From Bacillota bacterium (GTDB lineage: Bacteria; Bacillota; Clostridia; Tissierellales; Peptoniphilaceae), in contig JAEXBN010000020.1 in assembly GCA_023394045.1 (NCBI GenBank), forward strand, positions 1 to 48,220: DNA of 48,220 nt. The letters run 5' to 3'. Both the position numbers and the translations under genes were made by a program. This document shows, piece by piece, positions 26,117 through 33,627 of the stretch. Within the stretch, counting starts at the first letter, position 1. Every line of letters starts with the position of its first letter. A model generated the notes under the pieces. The model saw only the letters and a program-made list of their open reading frames with translations. It was not told the DNA's origin and made no database searches.

Positions 26117-26145
26117 AGTATAGAAGCATTGATCCTGTTGTGAAA
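26117..26145 (-). promoter_or_regulatory. Candidate promoter for the MMPL operon
   Basis: On the minus strand TTTCAC (26140-26145), 17-bp spacer and TATACT (26117-26122). It is about 50 bases downstream of the palindromes. A second possibility starts from TTGTCT inside the first palindrome with TTTTAT 18 bases later; that one would be directly blocked by a repressor. Confidence 0.4.
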
Positions 26146-26188
26146 TGGGCAACTCAGATCGAATGCCCCAAAAATAGACAATAAAAAA

Positions 26189-26239
26189 GAATTGTCTGAA
26201 ATTCAGACAATTCAGTGCTCTTGTCTAAATTTCAGACAA
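26189..26239. promoter_or_regulatory. Two tandem palindromic operators upstream of the MMPL operon
   Basis: The first (26189-26213) is a perfect 25-bp palindrome with arms GAATTGTCTGAA and its complement around a central A. The second (26221-26239) repeats the core, TTGTCTAAA/TTCAGACAA, with one mismatch. Centres are 29 bp apart, about three helical turns, so dimers would sit on one face of the DNA. A half site (AGACAAT, 26176-26182) adds a possible third. Size and symmetry suit a TetR-family dimer, and the TetR gene ends 47 bases away. Confidence 0.75.
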
Positions 26240-26285
26240 TGAAAAAGTGCGGTTGGAGATGATTGGGGCGCATTCCAAGAAGCAG

Positions 26286-26852
26286 TTAATGAAGGGCGCT
26301 TTTTTCGCTCCTCTCCAGCAAGTCAGAAATTAAACCGTCATAGAGGGAAAGAATATGCTTGAGAGTCACAATGGCATTTTCGGACATGCCTGTATTGATC
26401 CAGTCGATGGATAATCCGAATAATTCGCACCGAATAAACAGGATGATGGTTTCTTTATCCGATTCACTGATTTTTGCTTCACTGAAAACGGTATTAAAAT
26501 ATGTTTTCACCACATACTCGCATATTCGCATCAGATACTGCTCGTAAATATCACGATTGGTCGAATTGTATATATGTAATACAGCCTTTTTATTATCCAG
26601 CGTAAAGCGAAAAGCGGCTTCTAAAGCTTCGTCGATCGAGGCAATACTCGGATATTTTTGTATCAACGCATTGGCGGCATCCATCACAATTTCCTCAATT
26701 AAAGAAGGAATATTTTGAAAATGATAATAGAAGGAATTGCGGTTGATTCCGCACACCTCGGCAATATCCCGTACACTGATCTGCGAGAGCGGCTGTTCAT
26801 TCAACAACTTCCAAAAGGCTTCTTTTATTGCCCGCTTTGTAAAATTCGGCAC
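26286..26852 (-). CDS. TetR/AcrR family regulator
   Basis: A 188-residue repressor-like protein. The N-terminal helix-turn-helix is LSQISVRDIAEVCGINRNSFYYHF, the standard TetR DNA-binding unit; the rest is helical with a large hydrophobic ligand domain. The start is taken as GTG 26852, with AGAGGAG just upstream; a GTG at 26858 overlapping the previous stop (GTGA) is possible. Upstream in-frame residues overlap the XRE gene and look unreal. It is coupled to the small XRE gene and precedes the palindromes that probably control the MMPL exporter. Confidence 0.9.
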   Translation of the reverse strand: MPNFTKRAIKEAFWKLLNEQPLSQISVRDIAEVCGINRNSFYYHFQNIPSLIEEIVMDAANALIQKYPSIASIDEALEAAFRFTLDNKKAVLHIYNSTNRDIYEQYLMRICEYVVKTYFNTVFSEAKISESDKETIILFIRCELFGLSIDWINTGMSENAIVTLKHILSLYDGLISDLLERSEKSALH

Positions 26853-26854
26853 AC

Positions 26855-27076
26855 TCACTCCTCTTTTAAAATAATTTCCACAACATCTGAAAGACCGCAG
26901 CGAAGAACCATACATATCTTTGCGATCGTTTCTAAATTTACGGACTCACCCCGCCCCATTTTTGCGATGACCGATGCACTGAGATGCGCCGCCTTCTGAA
27001 GATCCTTTTTTTGTAATTTCATATCGATCAACTTGTGCCATAGTCCATTGTATGAAAAAGCATATCCATCTTCCAT
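26855..27076 (-). CDS. Small XRE-type DNA-binding protein
   Basis: A 73-residue single-domain Cro/CI-type protein: MKLQKKDLQKAAHLSASVI, then KMGRGESVNLETIAKICMVL, then a short tail. This is the compact type common in Bacillota, with the helix-turn-helix filling the whole chain. GGAGATGGGAA precedes the start. Its stop overlaps the TetR gene start region, so the two regulators are translated together. It has a promoter with an overlapping palindrome, suggesting that it represses its own operon. Confidence 0.88.
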   Translation of the reverse strand: MEDGYAFSYNGLWHKLIDMKLQKKDLQKAAHLSASVIAKMGRGESVNLETIAKICMVLRCGLSDVVEIILKEE

Positions 27077-27118
27077 TTCCCATCTCCGCTCAGTTAATTT
27101 TTTCGCTGATTTTTTCTC

Positions 27119-27157
27119 ATTATAGCATATAATATTTCACTTTGAAATATTATATGC
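27119..27157 (-). promoter_or_regulatory. Promoter with overlapping perfect inverted repeat for the XRE-TetR operon
   Basis: Minus strand: TTTCAA (27142-27147), 17-bp spacer, perfect TATAAT (27119-27124). A perfect 15-bp inverted repeat, GCATATAATATTTCA (27125-27139) and its complement (27143-27157) with a three-base centre, fills the spacer and -35. A dimer bound there would block RNA polymerase; the XRE protein is the natural candidate. Confidence 0.7.
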
Positions 27158-27194
27158 ACGATACAGAAGAAAAACGCCGCATAGGTCTTGACCG

Positions 27195-27853
27195 CTAAGA
27201 TTTGTTGCAGCATGAATGATCCATCAGAAAGGCTTCAAAACGGAGAAGGAGTGGATTACGGTTATCGGTTCGGCTGAGCATTTCAATTGTGCGGGTGATG
27301 GTGGGGTGAAACGGACGGTAAACAACCTCGTCATCCCGAATTTCCTCAACGGAGGAACGAGATAGAAATCCGAACGCGAGGTTGCTTCGAGCCGCTTGGA
27401 CAATCGCATCCGCTTGTGAAGTGTATCCGATCACATTGGGATGGGGAAGCCGGGATTCGACACAGGATCGAATTTCACGGAATAAATTGGGTTGGGGAGA
27501 GGGATAGAGTAGAGGCACCCGATCGAGGTCTTCAGGTGTGAGGAAGTCTTTCGCAGCGAGCATATGAGTTCGCGACAAGACGATAACCATGGGAGAGGCT
27601 GAGTTTGGATCGCATCCCGACAGGTTTCCCACTCGTTCAAAATTTGCTGCGCATGCGGAATGAAAATCTGTCCGCTTTCGGTCAAGGAGACATGACGACG
27701 GTTGCGGTAAAAAAGCATGGTCCCCAATTCCTTTTCAATCGACTGGAGTTGCTGTGAGAGTGTGGGTTGTGTGATATAGAGTTCTTCAGCCGCTTTTGTA
27801 AAATTACGGGTGCGCGCCAGCGTCAGTACGTACCGAATTTGATCCAAATTCAT
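27195..27853 (-). pseudogene. LysR-family regulator with internal deletion and frameshift
   Basis: The 5' part encodes a good LysR helix-turn-helix (MNLDQIRYVLTLARTRNFTK, ITQPTLSQQLQSIEKELG) and linker helix up to ILNEWE, about 76 residues. From about 27600-27630 the reading frame is lost. The 3' part, in another frame, encodes the second half of the effector-binding domain, from VIVLSRTHMLAAKDFLTPED to the end. About 90 codons of the first effector subdomain are missing, so one deletion explains both loss and frameshift. The gene faces away from the oxidoreductase-permease operon it probably once regulated. A truncated DNA-binding peptide might still be made. Confidence 0.85.
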
Positions 27854-27952
27854 TCCCAGCCCCCTGATAGATGCTATTTTTCTCATAATCCGCTATTCGT
27901 CATCATCTGCGATTAATAGATACGACCTATTTTAGATATGCAATTTATTTAT

Positions 27953-27981
27953 TTCAATAATAAGTTATAATTCACTATAAT
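27953..27981 (+). promoter_or_regulatory. Promoter of the oxidoreductase-permease operon
   Basis: TTCAAT (27953-27958), 17-bp spacer, perfect TATAAT (27976-27981), ending 38 bases before the oxidoreductase start. The weak -35 would suit activation by a LysR-type protein bound upstream. Since that gene is broken, expression may now be constitutive or low. Confidence 0.55.
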
Positions 27982-28019
27982 ACGGGAAAACGATCGCATG
28001 AAGAACGGAAGGAGGAAGC

Positions 28020-29279
28020 ATGCGCGAAGAGCATTATGACGTTGTTGTGCTCGGCGGAGGATGTTCCGGTGTTGCAGCTGCGTTGGCAGCATCCCGCTGT
28101 GGGAAAAATACACTGCTGGCAGAGCGGCAAGGTGCTTTCGGCGGAGCGGCGACGACCGCTTGGGTGAGCGCGTTTTGTGGATTTTACACGCAGGGAAAGA
28201 ATCCGAAGCAAGTTGTCTTTGGGATTGGGGAAGAAGTGTTGCAGCGTATGCGCACATACGGCGAAGATATTCGATATACTGTTTCACCAAATACCGGAAA
28301 TGCGTCCATCCGTTTTCATCCGGAGATCGTAAAGCTTGTGATGGATGATCTTTTGCGTGAGTCATCGGTGAAGGCACGGCTTTTCACTACCGGAATTGAG
28401 GTGAAGAAGGGGCAATCTCGTTTGGAAGCGTTGATTCTACAGGATGAGGAAGAAACGTATTGTGTACACGCGAGTGCTTATATTGATGCAACAGGAAATG
28501 GCAATTTATTGCATCTGGCTGGTTTGGAGACGGACTGGGGCAATGCGGATGGTGAAGTGCAGCAGGCATCCCTCTCGTGCCTGTTGCAAAATATACCGAC
28601 TCGAGAAATTCCCATGACGATTCTGACTGATGCCGTGTGTGCAGGACGCCAGGATTTGGCCAACGCGGCACTGTTGGACAAGGATCGCGGATTGATTGTT
28701 AAAATACCGAAAGAAGACAGCGGATATCTTACCATGCCGAGTGCGGATCTTTCCGGGCTATCCGGTGAGGAGAAAACAGAGACGATGCAGATGCTGCGCC
28801 GAAAAGCCTACGCATACTGGCAAGCGCTTCGCGATCATGCCGAAGGCTTTCAGGCGGCGAAGCTATTGATGACGGCACCGGAGATCGGAATTCGGGAATC
28901 GCGCCGGATGCGAGGCGAGGATGTGATTCGCGGGAGAGATGTTTTGGAATCGCGCAAGCGAAGCGACGCAGTCGCGCGCGGGGGATGGCCCGTGGAAATG
29001 CATCACCCAGAGGGGCTGCGGTATGAAAAACCGCGTGACGATGATTGGTTCGATATTCCCATGGGAGCGCTGTGCAGTCGCGACATGGAAAATCTCTTTG
29101 CCTGCGGTCGGGACATTTCTTGTGATTCGATGGCGCTTGCTTCCCTTCGAGTCATGGGGACGGGTTTTGCCACGGGACAGGCCGCCGGCGTGATGGCTGC
29201 GCTATATCGCCCGGGCATTCATCTTCATGCGGAAGAAGTGAGAAAAGTGCTGAAGGATCAGGATGCTAGGCTTTTGTGA
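28020..29279 (+). CDS. FAD-dependent oxidoreductase (PF12831-like)
   Basis: A 419-residue flavoprotein. The FAD motif is VVVLGGGCSGVAAALAASRCG (8-28), followed by GAFGGAATTAWVS, typical of the FAD_oxidored family. YIDATGNGNLLHLAGLE (about 156-172) is the second conserved block, and NLFACGRDISCDSMALASLR near the C-terminus completes the FAD site. Members often act on organic acids or are encoded with secondary transporters; the exact substrate is unknown. GGAGGAAGC precedes the ATG. It is followed by an SLC13-type permease, suggesting that the substrate is an imported anion. Confidence 0.85.
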   Translation: MREEHYDVVVLGGGCSGVAAALAASRCGKNTLLAERQGAFGGAATTAWVSAFCGFYTQGKNPKQVVFGIGEEVLQRMRTYGEDIRYTVSPNTGNASIRFHPEIVKLVMDDLLRESSVKARLFTTGIEVKKGQSRLEALILQDEEETYCVHASAYIDATGNGNLLHLAGLETDWGNADGEVQQASLSCLLQNIPTREIPMTILTDAVCAGRQDLANAALLDKDRGLIVKIPKEDSGYLTMPSADLSGLSGEEKTETMQMLRRKAYAYWQALRDHAEGFQAAKLLMTAPEIGIRESRRMRGEDVIRGRDVLESRKRSDAVARGGWPVEMHHPEGLRYEKPRDDDWFDIPMGALCSRDMENLFACGRDISCDSMALASLRVMGTGFATGQAAGVMAALYRPGIHLHAEEVRKVLKDQDARLL

Positions 29280-29324
29280 GGATGGTGTGCTGCATATAAC
29301 AGGAATTGATCGACAGGAGAAAAC

Positions 29325-30800
29325 ATGATACATAAAAAAACAAATCCGGGAGTGTCCCGTGCTCTTTTGATCGGCATTGCGCTGGTTCTCCTTTTTGGCG
29401 GTCGGCTCTGGCCGACTTTTGCGGGTCTTTCGTCATCCGGCATGCAAGTGCTGTCTATTTTTGTGGGCATTCTCTTGCTCTGGCTGACCGTCGCCATTGA
29501 CTGGCCGTCTGTACTTTTGCTGGCAGCGCTGGCATTTGTCCCTGAGTTGAAATTTGCGCAGATTTTATCCGGCGCCTATGGCGGATCCACTTTTGTCTTT
29601 CTGATCTACACCTTTGTCGTGACCTATGCGCTTTCTAAAACCAGCTATATCAAGCGCATTGCAGTGGCTTTTATTACCTCGAAGCTTGCGGCGAAAGGGC
29701 CTTGGTGGTTTGTGACCTTGTACTTTGCGAGTATCCTTTTCATCGGCAGCTTCATTTCACCAACAGTGCTCTTTTTTGTGTATCTGCCCATTCTGGATGA
29801 ACTGTATGCGCTTCTGAATTTGAAGAAAGGGGATCCATTCGCGGCAATGCTGATGATGGGGACGGTCATCATGTGCGGCATCTCTTCAGGAATGACTCCC
29901 ATTGCGCATGTGTTCCCAATTTTGGCACTGAGCGCGTATCAGGCGATGTATGGCGCAGCCATCGGTTATGGGGCCTATATCGCGATCGCGGTTCCGGTAG
30001 GACTGCTCACGGCAGTGCTTTCACTTTTGAGCTTTCGTCTGGTGCTGCATCCGGACATGTCGGCGTTTACCCATTTTGAGGCAAGCCAGATGGAGGGGGT
30101 TCAAGGCAAGACCGAACGATTTGAAAAATTAACCATGGCGATTTTTATTCTCGTGATCGTCCTGTGGGTGGTACCGAGCCTTGCGAAGCCGTTGCTGCCG
30201 AAAGGAACAGTATTCACAGTGATCAGTACAGTCGATGCGCTTGGCACTGCGTTTCCGCCGCTGATTGGATTGGTGTTGCTGTGCATTCTTACGGTGAACG
30301 GAAAACCGCTTTTGAATTTCTCCGAAGCCATGAGTCAGGGCGTCTCTTGGTCATCGGTGATCATGTGTGCCGGAACGACGGCATTGGGCGCGGCGATTAC
30401 CAATAGTGAGATTGGAGTGACGGCGTGGATATCGGGGATGCTGGAGCCCGTGACCTCCGCCCTGCCCGTGCTGCTGATGGTGTTGGTCTTTACGCTCTGG
30501 GCGGCGATTCAGACCAACCTTTCTTCCAACATGGTCACAGCAACCGTGGTTTCGGCTGCGGCATTGACGGTAACGGCGAATGCTGTCGGTATCAATGTAG
30601 CGGCGCTGATCGTCAATATCGGCATGATGGCATCCTATGCGTTCGCCACCCCGCCGGCCATGCCGTGCGTTGCTATTGCTGCGTCCAGCGGTTGGACCAA
30701 TACGAGACAGATGATGGTTTACGGATTTTTGGCGATGTTGATTTCCGTACTGGTTGCAACATTTGTCGGATATCCATTGGGAGGTATTTTCCTTGCATAG
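29325..30800 (+). CDS. SLC13/DASS-type anion permease
   Basis: A 491-residue protein with about 12 hydrophobic segments and repeated re-entrant-like stretches (GSFISPTVLFFVYLP and TNLSSNMVTATVVSAA), as in sodium/dicarboxylate and related DASS permeases. AFATPPAMPCVAIAASSGW near the C-terminus corresponds to the second conserved SNxT-like region, here with altered residues. It would import a di- or tricarboxylate-like anion with sodium or protons. It follows the oxidoreductase by 45 bases with ACAGGAGAAA before the ATG, and its last codons overlap the next gene. Confidence 0.82.
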   Translation: MIHKKTNPGVSRALLIGIALVLLFGGRLWPTFAGLSSSGMQVLSIFVGILLLWLTVAIDWPSVLLLAALAFVPELKFAQILSGAYGGSTFVFLIYTFVVTYALSKTSYIKRIAVAFITSKLAAKGPWWFVTLYFASILFIGSFISPTVLFFVYLPILDELYALLNLKKGDPFAAMLMMGTVIMCGISSGMTPIAHVFPILALSAYQAMYGAAIGYGAYIAIAVPVGLLTAVLSLLSFRLVLHPDMSAFTHFEASQMEGVQGKTERFEKLTMAIFILVIVLWVVPSLAKPLLPKGTVFTVISTVDALGTAFPPLIGLVLLCILTVNGKPLLNFSEAMSQGVSWSSVIMCAGTTALGAAITNSEIGVTAWISGMLEPVTSALPVLLMVLVFTLWAAIQTNLSSNMVTATVVSAAALTVTANAVGINVAALIVNIGMMASYAFATPPAMPCVAIAASSGWTNTRQMMVYGFLAMLISVLVATFVGYPLGGIFLA

Positions 30801-31488
30801 ACGGAAAGTTTTTCCAAAAGAATTGGCTTTCGGAATCGCGATGCTGATGAACAGTGTCGCGATTTCGTTGCTTGTCCAATCCGATCTAGGAATTTCTACA
30901 CTTAGCTCGCTTCCTTGGGTACTTCATGCAATTTTTCCGGGAATTTCCTTCGGCTGGATGAATTTTTTTGTGCAGGCGTTTCTCTTGTTGATGGTTATGC
31001 TCATCACACGCCAACCGAAACCGACGTATCCGTTTTCTTTTCTGGTTGCCTTTGTTTTTGGATTGCTTGTTGACGTATGTCGTGCGGGAATGATAGATTG
31101 GAGTGACGCCCTCCCGTGGCGAGTGCTCTTTTTTCTGATCGGATGGGCAATGATTTCTTGCGGCGCAGCTCTGTTCGTTCTGTCCTCCATGCCCCTCATG
31201 CCCTTTGATCTCGTCGTGCGGGATCTGTCGGATTTCAGCGGCAAGAGCGTGCAGCGGATCAAGACGATGAGCGATCTCTGCTTTGTCGGTAGCGGAATGG
31301 TTCTTTCTGCATCGCTGCTCGGGCGTGTCGTCGGTGTGGGAGTGGGGACCGTGCTCATGATGTTTTGGAACGGCTTTTGGATTCAGCGTTTTATGCACAT
31401 TTGGACTCGGCATTTTGATTTTCGGTCGCAGACACACGCGGGGCAGTTTCTAGAGCGAATCGGGAAAATTCGGAAAGCGGAAGACTAA
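30793..31488 (+). CDS. YczE/YitT-type integral membrane protein
   Basis: A 231-residue protein with five or six membrane helices. The start RKVFPKELAFGIAMLMNSVA, the block LGISTLSSLPWVL and the segment LSSMPLMPFDLVVRDLS match the YczE/YyaS/YitT-type family of unknown function. A TTG start at 30793 is chosen because GGGAGG lies eight bases upstream and it overlaps the permease stop, implying coupling. The position behind an oxidoreductase and permease suggests a role in the same uptake pathway, for example as an accessory or export component. No motif gives a mechanism. Confidence 0.82.
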   Translation: MHRRKVFPKELAFGIAMLMNSVAISLLVQSDLGISTLSSLPWVLHAIFPGISFGWMNFFVQAFLLLMVMLITRQPKPTYPFSFLVAFVFGLLVDVCRAGMIDWSDALPWRVLFFLIGWAMISCGAALFVLSSMPLMPFDLVVRDLSDFSGKSVQRIKTMSDLCFVGSGMVLSASLLGRVVGVGVGTVLMMFWNGFWIQRFMHIWTRHFDFRSQTHAGQFLERIGKIRKAED

Positions 31489-31504
31489 TTTTTCTCTGCA
31501 CAGT

Positions 31505-31513
31505 GGGGGGGGG
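31505..31513 (+). repeat. Run of nine G between yczE-like gene and GNAT gene
   Basis: A G9 homopolymer lies 58 bases before the GNAT start and 17 bases after the previous stop. Such tracts can change length by slippage and sometimes alter promoter spacing. No clear promoter surrounds this one. Confidence 0.6.
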
Positions 31514-31570
31514 AAAATGTTCGTTTAGCGAGGAATTTTTTGTCATGGACACTCGAAAGGAGAATAGGCT

Positions 31571-32074
31571 ATGGACCTCAAACTTTTGCAATGGACGACA
31601 GACTTGCAGGATGACCTGATTCAGATTTGTAATGCGGTGGATCGCCGGTATCTTTCTAATCGCATGCCGTATCCCTATACCGCCAAAGATGCGGCATGGT
31701 GGCTGGGAATGGTCAAGGAGCATGACGGAAAAGATTCGATTTTTCGCGCGATTGTCGTCGATGGAAACGTGGCAGGAACCATTTCTGTTGAAGGACGAGA
31801 GGACGTGCACTGCCGGGACAGCGAAATCGGATATTTTCTTCTCACCGAGTATCATTCCCGCGGACTGATGACCGAAGCGGTACGGCAGATTTGCAGCATC
31901 GCTTTTTCGAAGCTGAATATCTTGAGAATCACGGGGCTGGTCTATTCGCCCAACATTGCATCTCAAAAGGTTCTTCTGAAGAATCATTTTGTTTTGGAAG
32001 GAACGCAGAGAAAAGCGATCGATAAAAATGGCGAGGTATATGATTCATTCCTATATTGCAAATTGAAACCTTGA
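31571..32074 (+). CDS. GNAT family N-acetyltransferase (RimJ/RimL type)
   Basis: A 167-residue acetyltransferase. The acetyl-CoA-binding region is IGYFLLTEYHSRGLMTEAVRQ, with RGLMTEA as the Q/RxxGxG/A-type loop, and YSPNIASQKVLLKNHFVLEG matches the C-terminal N-x-x-S-x-x-V-x-x-K-x-G-F-like motif of the RimJ/RimL group. Likely substrates are a ribosomal protein N-terminus, an amino acid or an antibiotic; this cannot be decided. AAAGGAG precedes the ATG. It appears to be a single gene converging on tag. Confidence 0.88.
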   Translation: MDLKLLQWTTDLQDDLIQICNAVDRRYLSNRMPYPYTAKDAAWWLGMVKEHDGKDSIFRAIVVDGNVAGTISVEGREDVHCRDSEIGYFLLTEYHSRGLMTEAVRQICSIAFSKLNILRITGLVYSPNIASQKVLLKNHFVLEGTQRKAIDKNGEVYDSFLYCKLKP

Positions 32075-32156
32075 TGTTCGGCCATGACGGGATCCAGCAC
32101 GCAGGGGGTGGCCGTATTCAAATCGGAAGAAGGGAAAATGAAACCTCTGTGATCGA

Positions 32157-32702
32157 TTAGAGGACCCTCAATTCGCATTCTTCGCCATGCGCAAGAAGAA
32201 CGCCGATGGCTTGAAGATAGGAATAGATGATGGTGGGGCCGACGAAACGCATTCCTCTTTTCCGGAGATCTTTTGTGATCTGCTCAGAGAGCGGGGACGA
32301 TGTGCGCTGTGTGTACGGCTCCGGGAGGCTCTTTCCCTGCGTAAAGCTCCAGATATACGCATCAAACGATCCGCAGAGTTGCTGAATTTCCATAAAGATT
32401 TGAGCGTTATGAATGGAGGCTTCGATTTTGCGACGATTTCGGATGATGCCGGGATCACGCATCAGCTGCTCAATTTTAGCCGGGCTGTAATGGGCAACCA
32501 AGGCAGGATCGAATTCGTCGAAGGCTGCACGAAAGGCTTGGCGTTTGTTCAATACAATTTCCCACGATAGACCGGCCTGAAACATCTCCAAAATCAGCAA
32601 TTCAAATAAGGCATTGTCCTCATGTAAAGGTCTGGACCATTCTTCATCGTGATAGCGGACATCGAGTGGGTTCTTCAAATTGACCCATTGGCAACGGTTC
32701 AT
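32157..32702 (-). CDS. tag: DNA-3-methyladenine glycosylase I
   Basis: Removes 3-methyladenine from alkylated DNA to start base excision repair. The 181-residue sequence follows E. coli Tag closely: NRCQWVN (zinc Cys4), RYHDEEWSRPLHED (zinc His), LILEMFQAGLSWEIVLNKR with the Glu/Trp pocket residues, DPGIIRNRRKIEA, and RKRGMRFVGPTIIYSYLQAIG. The C-terminal zinc pair of Tag is represented by HGEEC. AAAGGAGACC precedes the start. Monocistronic, between two divergent or converging unrelated genes. Confidence 0.95.
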   Translation of the reverse strand: MNRCQWVNLKNPLDVRYHDEEWSRPLHEDNALFELLILEMFQAGLSWEIVLNKRQAFRAAFDEFDPALVAHYSPAKIEQLMRDPGIIRNRRKIEASIHNAQIFMEIQQLCGSFDAYIWSFTQGKSLPEPYTQRTSSPLSEQITKDLRKRGMRFVGPTIIYSYLQAIGVLLAHGEECELRVL

Positions 32703-32747
32703 GATCCGGTCTCCTTTGTAATCGATATGATGAATCAGTCGGCGTGC

Positions 32748-32775
32748 TTGGCAATTCTTGTTTCTATATTATTAT
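32748..32775 (+). promoter_or_regulatory. Candidate promoter for the small gene at 32894
   Basis: TTGGCA (32748-32753), 16-bp spacer, TATTAT (32770-32775). On the opposite strand two TATAAT-like hexamers lie within the same AT-rich stretch and may serve tag, so the 190-base gap is a divergent control region. Confidence 0.4.
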
Positions 32776-32893
32776 AGATTATAGCTGAGGGGGATATTTG
32801 AGCGTGGAATGCATGGGATTGACGAAGCGAAGCAAATTGATTTTGGTCGTTTCTAAACAGATGGGTAGAAGGAGCGTAAGAGAGGAGGTTGAT

Positions 32894-33160
32894 ATGAAAA
32901 AGCTTAAAAAGTTTCTAAAAGCATTACAGGCCTATTTCATGTACCAAAAGCCTCCGAAAGCAGACTATGAAAAAATATGGCAAGAAGAGGCGATGAAAGA
33001 GCCGCCGGAAAGTGACTGGCTGAGAGAGGTGGAAGGCTATGATCGCGCGACAGTTAGAGCCACTAGGCGCTACCGTAAGGCGATGATGTATTGGAAACAG
33101 GGGGTAAAAGAGGATAAACAAGCGCTCAGAAAAGCGATCGTTCAAAGCCTTTTTGAATGA
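32894..33160 (+). CDS. Hypothetical small protein
   Basis: An 88-residue, strongly charged, probably all-helical cytosolic protein (MKKLKKFLKALQAYFMYQKP at its start, RATRRYRKAMMYWKQG in the middle). No family is recognised. The start at 32894 has AGAGGAGGTTGAT upstream; an in-frame extension to 32798 lacks a ribosome site. It stands alone between tag and the tRNA-Ser gene. Coding status is supported by the ribosome site and codon use similar to its neighbours. Confidence 0.65.
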   Translation: MKKLKKFLKALQAYFMYQKPPKADYEKIWQEEAMKEPPESDWLREVEGYDRATVRATRRYRKAMMYWKQGVKEDKQALRKAIVQSLFE

Positions 33161-33234
33161 CGTATTGAAATGAGCATGGATCAGCAGGTGCCATGGTGAA
33201 AATCGAAAACACCAATACTTTACACAAGTCATTG

Positions 33235-33273
33235 AAAAATAGCCAATCCGTTGAAATCAGCGGATTGGCTATT
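33235..33273 (-). terminator. Terminator of the tRNA-Ser gene
   Basis: AATAGCCAATCCG (33238-33250) pairs perfectly with CGGATTGGCTATT (33261-33273) around a ten-base loop. Read on the minus strand it is followed by T residues and begins 10 bases after the tRNA 3' end. Confidence 0.8.
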
Positions 33274-33282
33274 TCCCTAAGA

Positions 33283-33370
33283 CGGAGAAGGTGGGATTCG
33301 AACCCACGTGTCCCGAAAGAGACAAACTGATTTCGAGTCAGCCCCGTTATGACCACTTCGATACTTCTCC
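33283..33370 (-). tRNA. tRNA-Ser (anticodon CGA)
   Basis: On the minus strand the acceptor strands GGAGAAG and CTTCTCC pair perfectly, with discriminator G. The D arm, anticodon stem GCTGA/TCAGT with loop CTCGAAA (anticodon CGA, reading UCG), a long class II variable arm and the T arm with GTTCGAATCC are all present. Length is 88 bases. The CCA end is not encoded. Confidence 0.95.
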
Positions 33371-33389
33371 ATGCCATAATGCGTTCCTC

Positions 33390-33418
33390 ATTTTAATCGA
33401 TTTAACATTTGGATGCAA
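33390..33418 (-). promoter_or_regulatory. Promoter of tRNA-Ser
   Basis: Minus strand: TTGCAT (33413-33418), 17-bp spacer, TAAAAT (33390-33395), with the tRNA 5' end 20 bases downstream. The rest of the gap to 33592 shows no gene. Confidence 0.65.
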
Positions 33419-33592
33419 GTGCTCATGAAGGAATCGCCGAGGGATGGGGGTGTACACCGACAGAGAGGGAGGAAAGACGAAAATTTTATGGTGGAGTGTT
33501 TATGTATTAGGAAACCCTATTCAGAAACGAGGGGTTAAAAAACAGACGATGGGAAAAAGAATCGGAATCACGAAGAGTATTTCTTTGTTTCA

Positions 33593-33621
33593 TTGACACT
33601 TTGAGGCGGAGATGTTATGGT
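33593..33621 (+). promoter_or_regulatory. Promoter of the D-2-hydroxyacid dehydrogenase gene
   Basis: A perfect TTGACA (33593-33598), 17-bp spacer and TATGGT (33616-33621) with an extended TGn. Transcription would start near 33628, giving a leader of about 130 bases. Confidence 0.65.
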
Positions 33622-33627
33622 GAGGAC

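Noticed and set aside
27622..27634. GAGTGGGAAA on the minus strand as a possible second guaA-type att core
   Set aside because: Only the first nine bases match GAGTGGGAATAA, and it lies inside the LysR coding remnant; a similar partial match occurs in nadE near 43738.
30425..30847. Frame of 140 codons overlapping permease and YczE-like genes
   Set aside because: Out of frame with two clear membrane-protein genes; its sequence has no helices or family signs.
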